A DNA stretch of 7,591 nt, taken from the NCBI GenBank assembly GCA_002428205.1, contig DIUH01000214.1, positions 1 through 7,591 on the forward strand. The letters are read 5' to 3'. Source of the stretch: Planctomycetaceae bacterium UBA6163. GTDB taxonomy: Bacteria; Planctomycetota; Planctomycetia; Pirellulales; Pirellulaceae. The notes beneath the pieces are model-generated. The model made no database searches, was not told the DNA's origin, and was given only the letters and a program-made list of their open reading frames with translations. Shown here one piece after another: positions 1-5,485 of this stretch. Numbering within the stretch: position 1 is the stretch's first letter; every line of letters begins with the position of its first letter. Made by a program: the position numbers and the translations under genes.

Positions 1-338
1 GGCGGCTCAACACGCGGCGGCTGTTCGGCACGAGGTGCGATCGACACCGGACGTTGTTCTTCCCGGGGACTCGGCGCTAGCGGCGAATCGGCCTCCGAAT
101 CGTCGCCCCACATGCTCGATCGCTTGCGGGCCGAGCGGTCATCGACCGGCCGCGGTGCCGGTGGTACCGCAGCGGCAGGTTGCGGCGGGTTGTAGGCTGG
201 CGGAGCCGATGGAGCGACTGCGGAAGGCTGGGAAGCGGCGGGCGCCGGCTGACGCTCCACCTGTTTTTCGATTTCAGGGGGATCGGCCGGACCGGGGATC
301 CCAAACTGATTAGCGAGCGATTTCCAGTGGTCTGACAT
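1..338 (-). CDS. Pro/Ala-rich hypothetical protein, N-terminal part (cut by window edge)
   Basis: The minus strand is open from the ATG at 338 to the window edge, giving 112 codons with no stop. The product starts MSDHWKSLANQFGIPGP, which looks like a short ordered N-terminus. From about residue 30 it becomes a low-complexity region rich in Pro, Ala and Ser, with mixed-charge stretches such as DDRSARKR (66-73) and REEQR (92-96). No signal peptide or membrane segment is visible, so a cytoplasmic protein with a long disordered linker is likely; a folded domain may lie beyond the edge. An ATG at 341 directly precedes the chosen one, so the start could be one codon earlier. The only upstream purine run is AAAGA, adjacent to these ATGs, which is a poor ribosome site. 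It is divergent from wecB. I do not recognise the family and assign no function. Confidence 0.7.
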   Translation of the reverse strand, partial: MSDHWKSLANQFGIPGPADPPEIEKQVERQPAPAASQPSAVAPSAPPAYNPPQPAAAVPPAPRPVDDRSARKRSSMWGDDSEADSPLAPSPREEQRPVSIAPRAEQPPRVEP

Positions 339-368
339 CATTCTTTAATTTTTTTATGTCGAAGCGGC

Positions 369-382
369 ACCGACAAGTCGGT
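369..382. repeat. Inverted repeat ACCGAC-AA-GTCGGT
   Basis: Perfect 6-bp arms around a two-base centre. It lies about 30 bases upstream of the start of the left-edge minus gene, where an operator or a leader structure could act. The symmetry is directly visible; any protein binding is inference. Confidence 0.45.
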
Positions 383-408
383 ATTAGGCTGTATGTATAT
401 CCCGCAGG

Positions 409-426
409 GGGCTTTACCTAAAGCCC
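409..426. repeat. Hairpin GGGCTTT-ACCT-AAAGCCC
   Basis: Perfect 7-bp arms enclose a 4-base loop in the divergent spacer between the left-edge gene and wecB. On the plus strand it is followed, after GAACGCGA, by a run of five T, which is too far from the stem for a textbook intrinsic terminator. It may be a leader RNA hairpin or an operator; the sequence does not distinguish these. Confidence 0.5.
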
Positions 427-493
427 GAACGCGATTTTTGCGGCAATATACTTTATTGGCTGCTGGGCCCCCGAACCAGCTACCACAACGCCC

Positions 494-525
494 TGCCCGT
501 CGCATTTTGTCGTCCGTGACGGGCA
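494..525. repeat. Inverted repeat TGCCCGTC...GACGGGCA upstream of wecB
   Basis: Perfect 8-bp arms (494-501 and 518-525) are separated by 16 bases and followed by ATTTT. The right arm ends 28 bases before the wecB ATG, so this dyad lies in the wecB promoter or 5' leader. It could be an operator or an RNA hairpin affecting initiation. The arms are certain; the role is not known. Confidence 0.5.
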
Positions 526-553
526 ATTTTAGGATCCACGAACTTTCGATCGC

Positions 554-1693
554 ATGCCAACTCACCCCCCCATCCGCCCGTTGATTGTCGTCGGCACACG
601 CCCCGAAGCGATCAAGCTCGCTCCGCTGATCCTCGCTTGTCGCACACATCCCGCGATCGAGCCGCTCGTCTGCAGCACCGGCCAGCACCGCGAAATGCTC
701 GACCAAGTCTTTCACTACTTCGACATCCAACCCGACATCGACCTCGGACTGATGAAGGCGAATCAGACGCTGGCCAACTTGACCGCCGAGTGTTTGACCG
801 CGATCGACCGCGTGATCACCGAGCAACCCGTCGATCGCATCGTCGCCCAAGGCGACACGACGACCGTTTTGGCTGCATCGATGGCGGCGTTCTATCGCCA
901 CATTCCCGTTGTGCATGTCGAAGCGGGACTGCGAACGGGCGATTTGCGTGCGCCGTGGCCCGAGGAGTTCAATCGCCGTGTCACAGGATTGTTAGCCAGT
1001 TTTCACTGTGCGCCGACCGAAACAGCTGCGGCTGCACTTCGCCGGGAGGGAATCGCCGAATCATCAATCCGCATCACCGGCAATACCGTAATCGATTCGT
1101 TGCTGATCACCGCCCAGGACCAGCGACAGAACCAGGACAAATGGCTGGCCAAATACCCGATGATCGACAACCGTCCGCTGGTCTTGATCACCGGCCATCG
1201 TCGCGAAAATTACGGCGATGCGATCGCAGCAATCTGCGGTGCGATCGGCGACTTAGCGGCGGCACATCCCGGGGTCGAGTTCATTTATCCGGTTCACTTG
1301 AACCCAAACATTCGCGGTCCGGTCGGCGAATTGCTGAGCAACATCAGCAACGTACACCTGGTACCGCCGGCGGATTATCCCGAGTTCGTTTGGTTGATGG
1401 ATCGGGCTCACGTGATCTTGACCGACTCTGGCGGCGTGCAAGAGGAAGCGCCGTCATTGGGCGTGCCAGTTCTGGTCACTCGCGAAAAGACCGAACGACC
1501 CGAAGCGGTCGAATCAGGACTGGCTGAGCTTGTCGGTACCGATCGCAAGCGAATCGTCGATCGCGTTTCCGCTCTTTTAAAACAACCGAAACGGTTTGTC
1601 GCCAGCGATTCCCCTTGTCCCAATCCTTATGGCGATGGGAAAGCGACTGAGCGAATCGTACAGTGGATGTTAGAAATGGCATGCAAACGTTAA
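554..1693 (+). CDS. wecB: UDP-N-acetylglucosamine 2-epimerase (non-hydrolysing)
   Basis: This cytoplasmic enzyme interconverts UDP-GlcNAc and UDP-ManNAc, supplying ManNAc-type sugars for cell-surface polysaccharides. The 379-residue length is normal for the family. Family motifs appear in order: GTRPEAIK (14-21), GQHREMLDQV (43-52), QGDTTT (99-104), VEAGLRTG (122-129), PWPEEFNRR (134-142), ITGHRREN (212-219), YPVHLNPN (245-252), DSGGVQEEAPSLG (291-303) and NPYGDG (357-362). Asp101, Glu123, Glu137 and His215 line up with the catalytic or active-site residues Asp95, Glu117, Glu131 and His213 of E. coli WecB. The ATG at 554 places GTRPEAIK at the expected distance from the N-terminus; there is no Shine-Dalgarno close to it, the nearest AGGA (531-534) being 19 bases upstream. 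No other polysaccharide gene lies beside it, so it appears to be a stand-alone copy. Identification is secure; the polymer served is unknown. Confidence 0.97.
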   Translation: MPTHPPIRPLIVVGTRPEAIKLAPLILACRTHPAIEPLVCSTGQHREMLDQVFHYFDIQPDIDLGLMKANQTLANLTAECLTAIDRVITEQPVDRIVAQGDTTTVLAASMAAFYRHIPVVHVEAGLRTGDLRAPWPEEFNRRVTGLLASFHCAPTETAAAALRREGIAESSIRITGNTVIDSLLITAQDQRQNQDKWLAKYPMIDNRPLVLITGHRRENYGDAIAAICGAIGDLAAAHPGVEFIYPVHLNPNIRGPVGELLSNISNVHLVPPADYPEFVWLMDRAHVILTDSGGVQEEAPSLGVPVLVTREKTERPEAVESGLAELVGTDRKRIVDRVSALLKQPKRFVASDSPCPNPYGDGKATERIVQWMLEMACKR

Positions 1694-1760
1694 TTTACAA
1701 TTCGCATTTCCCCTTCTACTGCCCGCGATTCTACTACCGCTATGCCTCCAACCCCGAAGC

Positions 1761-2531
1761 GTGATCCGCGTGGGAAAATCAATCAAACCAAATCGCAAAA
1801 CGCCAGCAGTTCGACTTGCTTGGGATGATTCGTCGGTCGCATTACTGGGCACCGCCTCCGACGCGACAGTGGCCAAGCGTCTTGGTGTGACCGTCAATGC
1901 GGTCACTCGCCAACGTTATCGCCGCAATATACCTCCGTTTGGTGCGTCTCAGAGCGAGACTCGCACCGTTTGGGGCAAACGTCAATTAGCAAAACTGGGC
2001 CGGGTACCAGATTCGGTTCTTGCTGAGGAGATGGGTGTTAATGTGACGACGATTGGAAATCAGCGTCGCTCGCTAGGCATCGCAAGTTTCGGTCCGAATC
2101 GCCATGGTCGCACCTGGACCGCCGCCGAAATCGCACTGTTGGGAAAGTCTCCCGATACACAAGTCGCTAAGAAACTCGGGCTCCATCGCCGCCGGGTGAT
2201 GTTAAAGCGACGAGAATTAGGAATTGACAATTTTACAAAGAAGCGCAACGCGTCTGTATGGACCGACGAGGTCAAGGCCATGTTCGGAAAGGTTTCTGAT
2301 CGCGAAATCGCATCACTATTAAAGTGCCAAGTGGGAACGGTTGCGGCGTATCGCATTCGACACCAGCAACGCACCGGAAAATACCAAATGAGGGAAAACT
2401 TGTGGTCAAAGGCCGTCATCAAAAAACTTGGCAAGGCACCCGACAGCCATTTGGCAGAAGAACTTGGAATCACACCTAGCGCCGTGGCAGCCAAACGCAA
2501 ACGCTTAGGTATCGAAGCCTTCGGATCATAG
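1761..2531 (+). CDS. Protein of five tandem HTH-like (Myb/SANT-like) repeats
   Basis: The 256-residue product is almost wholly five repeats of 48-50 residues, starting at Trp21, Trp71, Trp119, Trp167 and Trp215. Each follows the plan W-x8-G-x3-D-x3-A-x3-G-x5-V/I-x3-R-x3-GI-x2-F. This fits a three-helix homeodomain or Myb-like fold: a Trp-led first helix, a D..vA..lG second helix, and a third helix with basic residues that would recognise DNA. The fourth repeat is degenerate (Lys188 for Gly and no GI..F end). The protein is strongly basic, with no signal peptide, membrane segment or catalytic domain, so DNA binding is likely by inference. The start is doubtful: GTG at 1761 or 1770 is in frame, while the nearest ATG (1742) is in the +1-shifted frame and stops after 28 codons. 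It begins 67 bases after wecB but need not be co-transcribed. The sequence looks more A/T-rich than wecB. Confidence 0.8.
   Translation: MIRVGKSIKPNRKTPAVRLAWDDSSVALLGTASDATVAKRLGVTVNAVTRQRYRRNIPPFGASQSETRTVWGKRQLAKLGRVPDSVLAEEMGVNVTTIGNQRRSLGIASFGPNRHGRTWTAAEIALLGKSPDTQVAKKLGLHRRRVMLKRRELGIDNFTKKRNASVWTDEVKAMFGKVSDREIASLLKCQVGTVAAYRIRHQQRTGKYQMRENLWSKAVIKKLGKAPDSHLAEELGITPSAVAAKRKRLGIEAFGS
1821..2528 (+). repeat. Five tandem ~48-residue coding repeats
   Basis: Repeat units begin at the Trp codons at 1821, 1971, 2115, 2259 and 2403, so the period is 150 bases once and then 144 bases three times. The last unit is shortened after GIEAFG. Conservation is at protein level (W, LG, D, A, G, R, GI..F); the DNA of the units has diverged, so this is an old amplification rather than a recent slippage product. 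Confidence 0.85.
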
Positions 2532-2617
2532 GGAGCCGCATCAAGACCAATTCTTATAATATCTATTGGCAAAGATTTACCGGCCCACTCGCCCGCTTAT
2601 CTTACTTTTCCGAAGCA

Positions 2618-3085
2618 TTAAAGATTCGAATCAAACGGTTTGCTCATCGCCTGCCAGAGCATGTACAACAATACCGCCCCACGGGCTGACCATAGCAGGG
2701 TGCGAATCCAATTCGTGTTGACCAATCGCTGGTAGGTTGCCAGATCGAACCCGCTGAGCAAACGGTTATGGCAGGGAACCTGCAGAAAAATAGTCGATGC
2801 CCAAATCATGCCGACCGCGACCAGTCCGCCAATCGCGACCCAGCGCGGCATCCACGCCGGTGCGTAACCGAAAACGAGCAGAACGGATGTCGCCAATTCG
2901 ACCAACATCACCGGGCCGACGATCGGTGTGATCAGTTGATTGTGGTCGGTCTCGTAGCGAACAAACGCGTCGGTTCCCACACGATCGAACAGCTTGTAAT
3001 GTACCGCTTGGACGGTCCAAATCAGCCCGACAAGGTACAGGGTGCTGGCGAAGTTCAACAAATAGACTCCGCTTTGATTCATCAT
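2618..3085 (-). CDS. Small four-helix integral membrane protein, uncharacterised
   Basis: The product is 155 residues from the ATG at 3085. Four hydrophobic segments are visible at about residues 7-28, 53-73, 81-102 and 129-147, with short loops, so it should be an inner-membrane protein with both ends on the same side. Polar and aromatic residues at the membrane edges stand out: His29, YETDHNQ (44-50), Glu63, PCHNRL (104-109) and NWIRT (125-129). These look like conserved family positions and might bind a ligand or cofactor, but I cannot name a function. The frame is open further, to an ATG at 3142, which would add 19 residues without hydrophobic character. I chose 3085 because AGGA lies just upstream and the first helix then begins near the N-terminus. 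It is divergent from the receiver gene at 3364. There is no recognisable operon partner. Confidence 0.82.
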   Translation of the reverse strand: MMNQSGVYLLNFASTLYLVGLIWTVQAVHYKLFDRVGTDAFVRYETDHNQLITPIVGPVMLVELATSVLLVFGYAPAWMPRWVAIGGLVAVGMIWASTIFLQVPCHNRLLSGFDLATYQRLVNTNWIRTLLWSARGAVLLYMLWQAMSKPFDSNL

Positions 3086-3089
3086 AAAA

Positions 3090-3093
3090 TCCT
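3090..3093 (-). promoter_or_regulatory. Ribosome binding site AGGA deciding the membrane-protein start
   Basis: On the minus strand the sequence reads CACAGGATTTTATGATG. AGGA is 4 bases from the ATG at 3085 and 7 bases from the one at 3082. It supports starting at one of these rather than at the upstream ATG at 3142. The choice between the two adjacent ATGs is open. Confidence 0.55.
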
Positions 3094-3353
3094 GTGAAAA
3101 AACTTGATTGTTGCAGATCACTCGCGGTGTTTGCCTGTTCACGGTTTACCGCCTTGCCATCAAACCCAGCCAGAAAAACGGTTGGGGCAAGCACTAAACC
3201 CTAGCGTGTTGTCATCCCCTTGGGACGGTATCGTTTGACGTGTTTGCCGTTAGCGCGGGTCGCAAAACCAAAAAACCGGGATTGCATCGCTTGGCGAGAG
3301 ATGAATACTTGGCGTTCACGAGGCGAAAGAATCGCAGCGTCAATACCGTAATT

Positions 3354-3358
3354 AGGTG
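3354..3358 (+). promoter_or_regulatory. Ribosome binding site AGGTG before the receiver gene
   Basis: AGGTG is followed by CAATC and then the ATG at 3364, a spacing of 5 bases. It is one of the better ribosome sites in the window and supports that start even though the first 60 residues are low-complexity. Confidence 0.55.
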
Positions 3359-3363
3359 CAATC

Positions 3364-3978
3364 ATGCCGGACGCTCCAGACCCATCGGACGCCATTGCGA
3401 AACCCCAACCCAACCACAGGCAAAGCGATTCCGACGCGAATAACGCTGCCGCGGCACAGCAGATCGTTCGCACAGACGGTGGTGCAGCGAGTGCAGAGCC
3501 CGACAATCTTACTGATTCCGATACGCCGGGCTTGAGCAAAAACCGCGGAACGATTTTGGTGATCGATACGACACCACTGTCATTGATCGCACTGGCGGGC
3601 GTCCTGGATACCGACGGTTATTCGTGCATCTGTGCGCGAACACCAACGGCTGCGACCGAAGCGATGCGGCTGGACAAAATCGATATGGTCGTCTGTGATG
3701 TCGGCGACGATGCCCCGGGTATGCTCGATTTGCTGGCCAATTTGCGTTCGATGGTCGGCGAATCGGAACTTCCGGCCGTTTTGATCGCTGACCAGCGATG
3801 GGTCGGATTGGAAAAACGAATCGACTCGCTGGGCGGAACAACGCGTTGCCTATTCAAACCGATCGACCCTGGATCTTTACTGGCGGTCGTCGAGCAATTG
3901 CTATGGATGCCGCAAGTCGTTGCGGCCCATCGTCGTCGCGGCACGCGCCCCGGCAGGCCCGGTTGGGTTTCGCTGTAA
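3364..3978 (+). CDS. Response-regulator receiver-like protein with altered phosphorylation pocket
   Basis: This 204-residue protein has two parts. Residues 1-60 are low-complexity (Asp, Ala, Pro, Asn), probably disordered. Residues 62-182 follow the CheY-like receiver pattern: ILVID (64-68), the helix region LIALAGVL, MVVCDV with the likely phospho-acceptor Asp112, and CLFKP with the conserved Lys165 followed by Pro166. The pocket is not canonical: the usual DD pair is Asp68-Thr69, and the Ser/Thr after strand 4 appears to be Ala142 (LPAVLIAD). Phosphorylation may therefore be weak or absent. The C-terminal tail is short and basic (HRRRGTRPGRP, 189-199), with no HTH, kinase or GGDEF domain. 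No sensor kinase is adjacent, so the partner is unknown. It converges on the DUF502 gene with only 21 bases between the stop codons and no visible terminator hairpin. Confidence 0.82.
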   Translation: MPDAPDPSDAIAKPQPNHRQSDSDANNAAAAQQIVRTDGGAASAEPDNLTDSDTPGLSKNRGTILVIDTTPLSLIALAGVLDTDGYSCICARTPTAATEAMRLDKIDMVVCDVGDDAPGMLDLLANLRSMVGESELPAVLIADQRWVGLEKRIDSLGGTTRCLFKPIDPGSLLAVVEQLLWMPQVVAAHRRRGTRPGRPGWVSL

Positions 3979-3999
3979 AGTCGTTTCGCGGAATGTTGA

Positions 4000-4665
4000 C
4001 TACCGCGGTGTCGCTTCCAGCGACGTGAAATTGCCTCGGTATCGGTGGATCAGGTGCTGTGTGCCACGGCCGAGTTGCTCCAGTGCGCCGACGGTTTCTC
4101 CGAACGGGCTGGCCAACTGTTCGACGTGATGCGACTGGACGATGATCGTGTAACCGGACCACGGGTCTGGCGACCCCGGCAGGAACACCGTTACCGATTC
4201 CCGCACCGCGCCCCCGGCATCTTCATGTTCGGCTTGGCGTTCGACTTCGAACCCAAGTCTTGAATGACCTGGCAAACGGACCAACACCGGTTGCAACGTA
4301 TTTCGCAGCACGTCACCCCCAATATTGCCGGTCAACTGCTCTTTCAAAATCGCGTACCGGGGGAACATCATCAAGACATACTTCTCGACCGATTCGCTGA
4401 ACTTGCGAGCGAATCGTCGACGTGCGAAAACGCCGCAAGCGAAGCAGGCAAACACGATTAAACCGATCGAAATCGCGATTACGATCGCATAGCCGACTGC
4501 GGTTTGGGTCGGCAGAAATCCGTTGACTTCAACGGCGACCACCCAGACGATCCGTGCCAATTGGCCAGCCAACACCCCAACGACGATCAGCGGCAACAAG
4601 AAAAACAGCCCACCAATTGCGGTCGTTTTTAAGAAACCGAACGATTGCATCACGCGGCGGTTCAT
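4000..4665 (-). CDS. DUF502 family membrane protein
   Basis: The product is 221 residues, a usual length for the family. Two transmembrane segments are visible (about 14-36, with the GLFFLLPLIVVGV run, and 57-80), separated by a short loop, then a soluble domain. The soluble part carries family hallmarks: FPRYAILKEQ (101-110), VLVRLPGHSRLGFE (127-140), VFLPGSPDPWSGYTIIV (160-176) and a late EQLGRG (196-201). In typical DUF502 proteins these read as iP..y...kq, vlVeyPr...GF.T, vPt.PnPtsG and iiS.G. The match is clear though diverged. The molecular function of DUF502 is not established. The start at 4665 leaves five residues before a second Met; there is no strong Shine-Dalgarno, only AGAG upstream. 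It is divergent from mqnB across a 148-base spacer, so the two could share a control region. Confidence 0.84.
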   Translation of the reverse strand: MNRRVMQSFGFLKTTAIGGLFFLLPLIVVGVLAGQLARIVWVVAVEVNGFLPTQTAVGYAIVIAISIGLIVFACFACGVFARRRFARKFSESVEKYVLMMFPRYAILKEQLTGNIGGDVLRNTLQPVLVRLPGHSRLGFEVERQAEHEDAGGAVRESVTVFLPGSPDPWSGYTIIVQSHHVEQLASPFGETVGALEQLGRGTQHLIHRYRGNFTSLEATPR

Positions 4666-4770
4666 TCGATCTGCTCTGTAAATGGGCGGATTTCATACCC
4701 GCACGGTTGCCTCGCTGGTACGTTTGCAAAGCACAGGATTGTTGGCATCGCCGGTCGCCTGCCCCTGAAC

Positions 4771-4784
4771 TCCGCAAACGCGGA
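4771..4784. repeat. Small hairpin TCCGC-AAAC-GCGGA upstream of mqnB
   Basis: Perfect 5-bp arms enclose a four-base loop and are followed by AAAA; it lies 29 bases before the mqnB start. The segment GCAAACG (4774-4780) inside it is also the reverse complement of CGTTTGC at 4721-4727, so an alternative long-range pairing is possible. A leader structure or operator role is speculative. Confidence 0.35.
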
Positions 4785-4813
4785 AAATACCCCAACGAAG
4801 GATTATTCGAACG

Positions 4814-5485
4814 ATGCCCGACCTGATTTTGATCCCAACTGAACTGGAACGCCGTTTTTTAAGTCGGTGCGGGCATGGTTTTAATCATCGTGGCGATTGC
4901 GACAACGCGACCAATCGTTCGGCTGATGTGGAATTGTGCGGTTTCGGTCTGGTTGCCGCGACCGCCAGGGCGATGCAGTTGATCGCACTGCACCGCCCAA
5001 GCCGTGTCATCCTAATCGGCATCGCCGGATCACTTGAACCGTCGGTTCAGGTCGGCACGGCTGTCGAGTTCGGCTCGGTTGCCGTTGACGGTATCGGTGT
5101 CGGCTTTGGCGACAGCTTTCAAAACGCCGCCGCGATGGGCTGGAAGCACTGGCACGATCCGTTATCGTCAGTCACGATTGGCGATCGAATCGAATTGCAG
5201 AACGCCGGCGGACCCGAGCTTTTAAGCGTTTGTGCGGCGTCGACCGATGCGCAACACGCGGCTCTTCGCCATCAGGTTTATCGCAATGCGGTGGCAGAGG
5301 ACATGGAGGGATTCGGTGTGGCGGTGGCGTGTCAATTGATGCAAGTGCCGCTGCGGATCGTGCGTGGCATTTCAAACGTCGCGGGGAATCGCGACTTCAA
5401 AACATGGCAAGTCGAACCGGCATTGAAACAGGCGGCGAGCTTGGTCGATGCGATCTTGATGAACGAAGAAGGACAATCGGAATGA
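4814..5485 (+). CDS. mqnB: Futalosine hydrolase
   Basis: MqnB is a cytoplasmic nucleosidase of the phosphorylase/MTAN fold. It splits futalosine into hypoxanthine and dehypoxanthine futalosine in the futalosine route to menaquinone. The 223-residue length fits. Visible family features are ILIGIAGSL (66-74, the glycine-rich strand-turn), VGTAVEFGSVAVDG (80-93), SVTIGDR (119-125), the substrate-binding EDMEGFGVA (162-170, with the MEG seen across the fold) and RGISNVAGNRDFKTW (184-198), where Asp194 is in the place of the catalytic acid. The ATG at 4814 gives a normal N-terminus; AAGGA at 4798-4802 is 11 bases upstream, a long but possible spacing. Its stop overlaps the mqnD start by four bases, which with the shared pathway makes the annotation firm. 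A broader adenosylhomocysteine-nucleosidase-type activity is the alternative, made unlikely by the context. Confidence 0.92.
   Translation: MPDLILIPTELERRFLSRCGHGFNHRGDCDNATNRSADVELCGFGLVAATARAMQLIALHRPSRVILIGIAGSLEPSVQVGTAVEFGSVAVDGIGVGFGDSFQNAAAMGWKHWHDPLSSVTIGDRIELQNAGGPELLSVCAASTDAQHAALRHQVYRNAVAEDMEGFGVAVACQLMQVPLRIVRGISNVAGNRDFKTWQVEPALKQAASLVDAILMNEEGQSE

Noticed and set aside
447..452. TATACT as a -10 box for wecB
   Set aside because: The -35 positions at 15-18 bases read CCCGAA-like sequence, with no resemblance to TTGACA.
338..916. 192-codon minus-strand frame opposite wecB
   Set aside because: It lies mostly antisense to a certain wecB gene, its translation has no domain pattern, and it runs through the structured spacer. 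It is a shadow frame.
637..1527. 296-codon plus-strand frame inside wecB
   Set aside because: Its product is extremely rich in Arg, Ser and His without any family motif, which is typical of an out-of-frame reading of a G+C-rich gene; wecB in the other frame matches every family signature.
2555..2560. TATAAT, a perfect -10-like hexamer after the HTH-repeat gene
   Set aside because: No acceptable -35 sits 16-18 bases upstream, and the next gene downstream on the plus strand is far away, beyond a minus-strand gene.
2060..2572. 170-codon minus-strand frame opposite the HTH-repeat gene
   Set aside because: The sense strand shows five clear protein-level repeats; the antisense translation has no comparable regular pattern beyond what complementarity forces.
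2766..3194. 142-codon minus-strand frame overlapping the membrane protein
   Set aside because: It overlaps the four-helix protein in another frame and lacks hydrophobic or domain structure.
3201..3539. LSPRERQV in a minus-strand frame, resembling the start of a LuxR-type HTH
   Set aside because: The match ends after eight residues and the rest of a LuxR helix-turn-helix is absent. The longer version of the frame runs antisense into the receiver gene.
3979..3999. Bidirectional terminator between the convergent receiver and DUF502 genes
   Set aside because: The 21 bases between the stop codons contain no inverted repeat or T run.
5230..5481. In-frame N-terminal extension of mqnD
   Set aside because: This segment lies within mqnB in another frame and has no MqnD motifs; the ATGA overlap at 5482 is the natural start.
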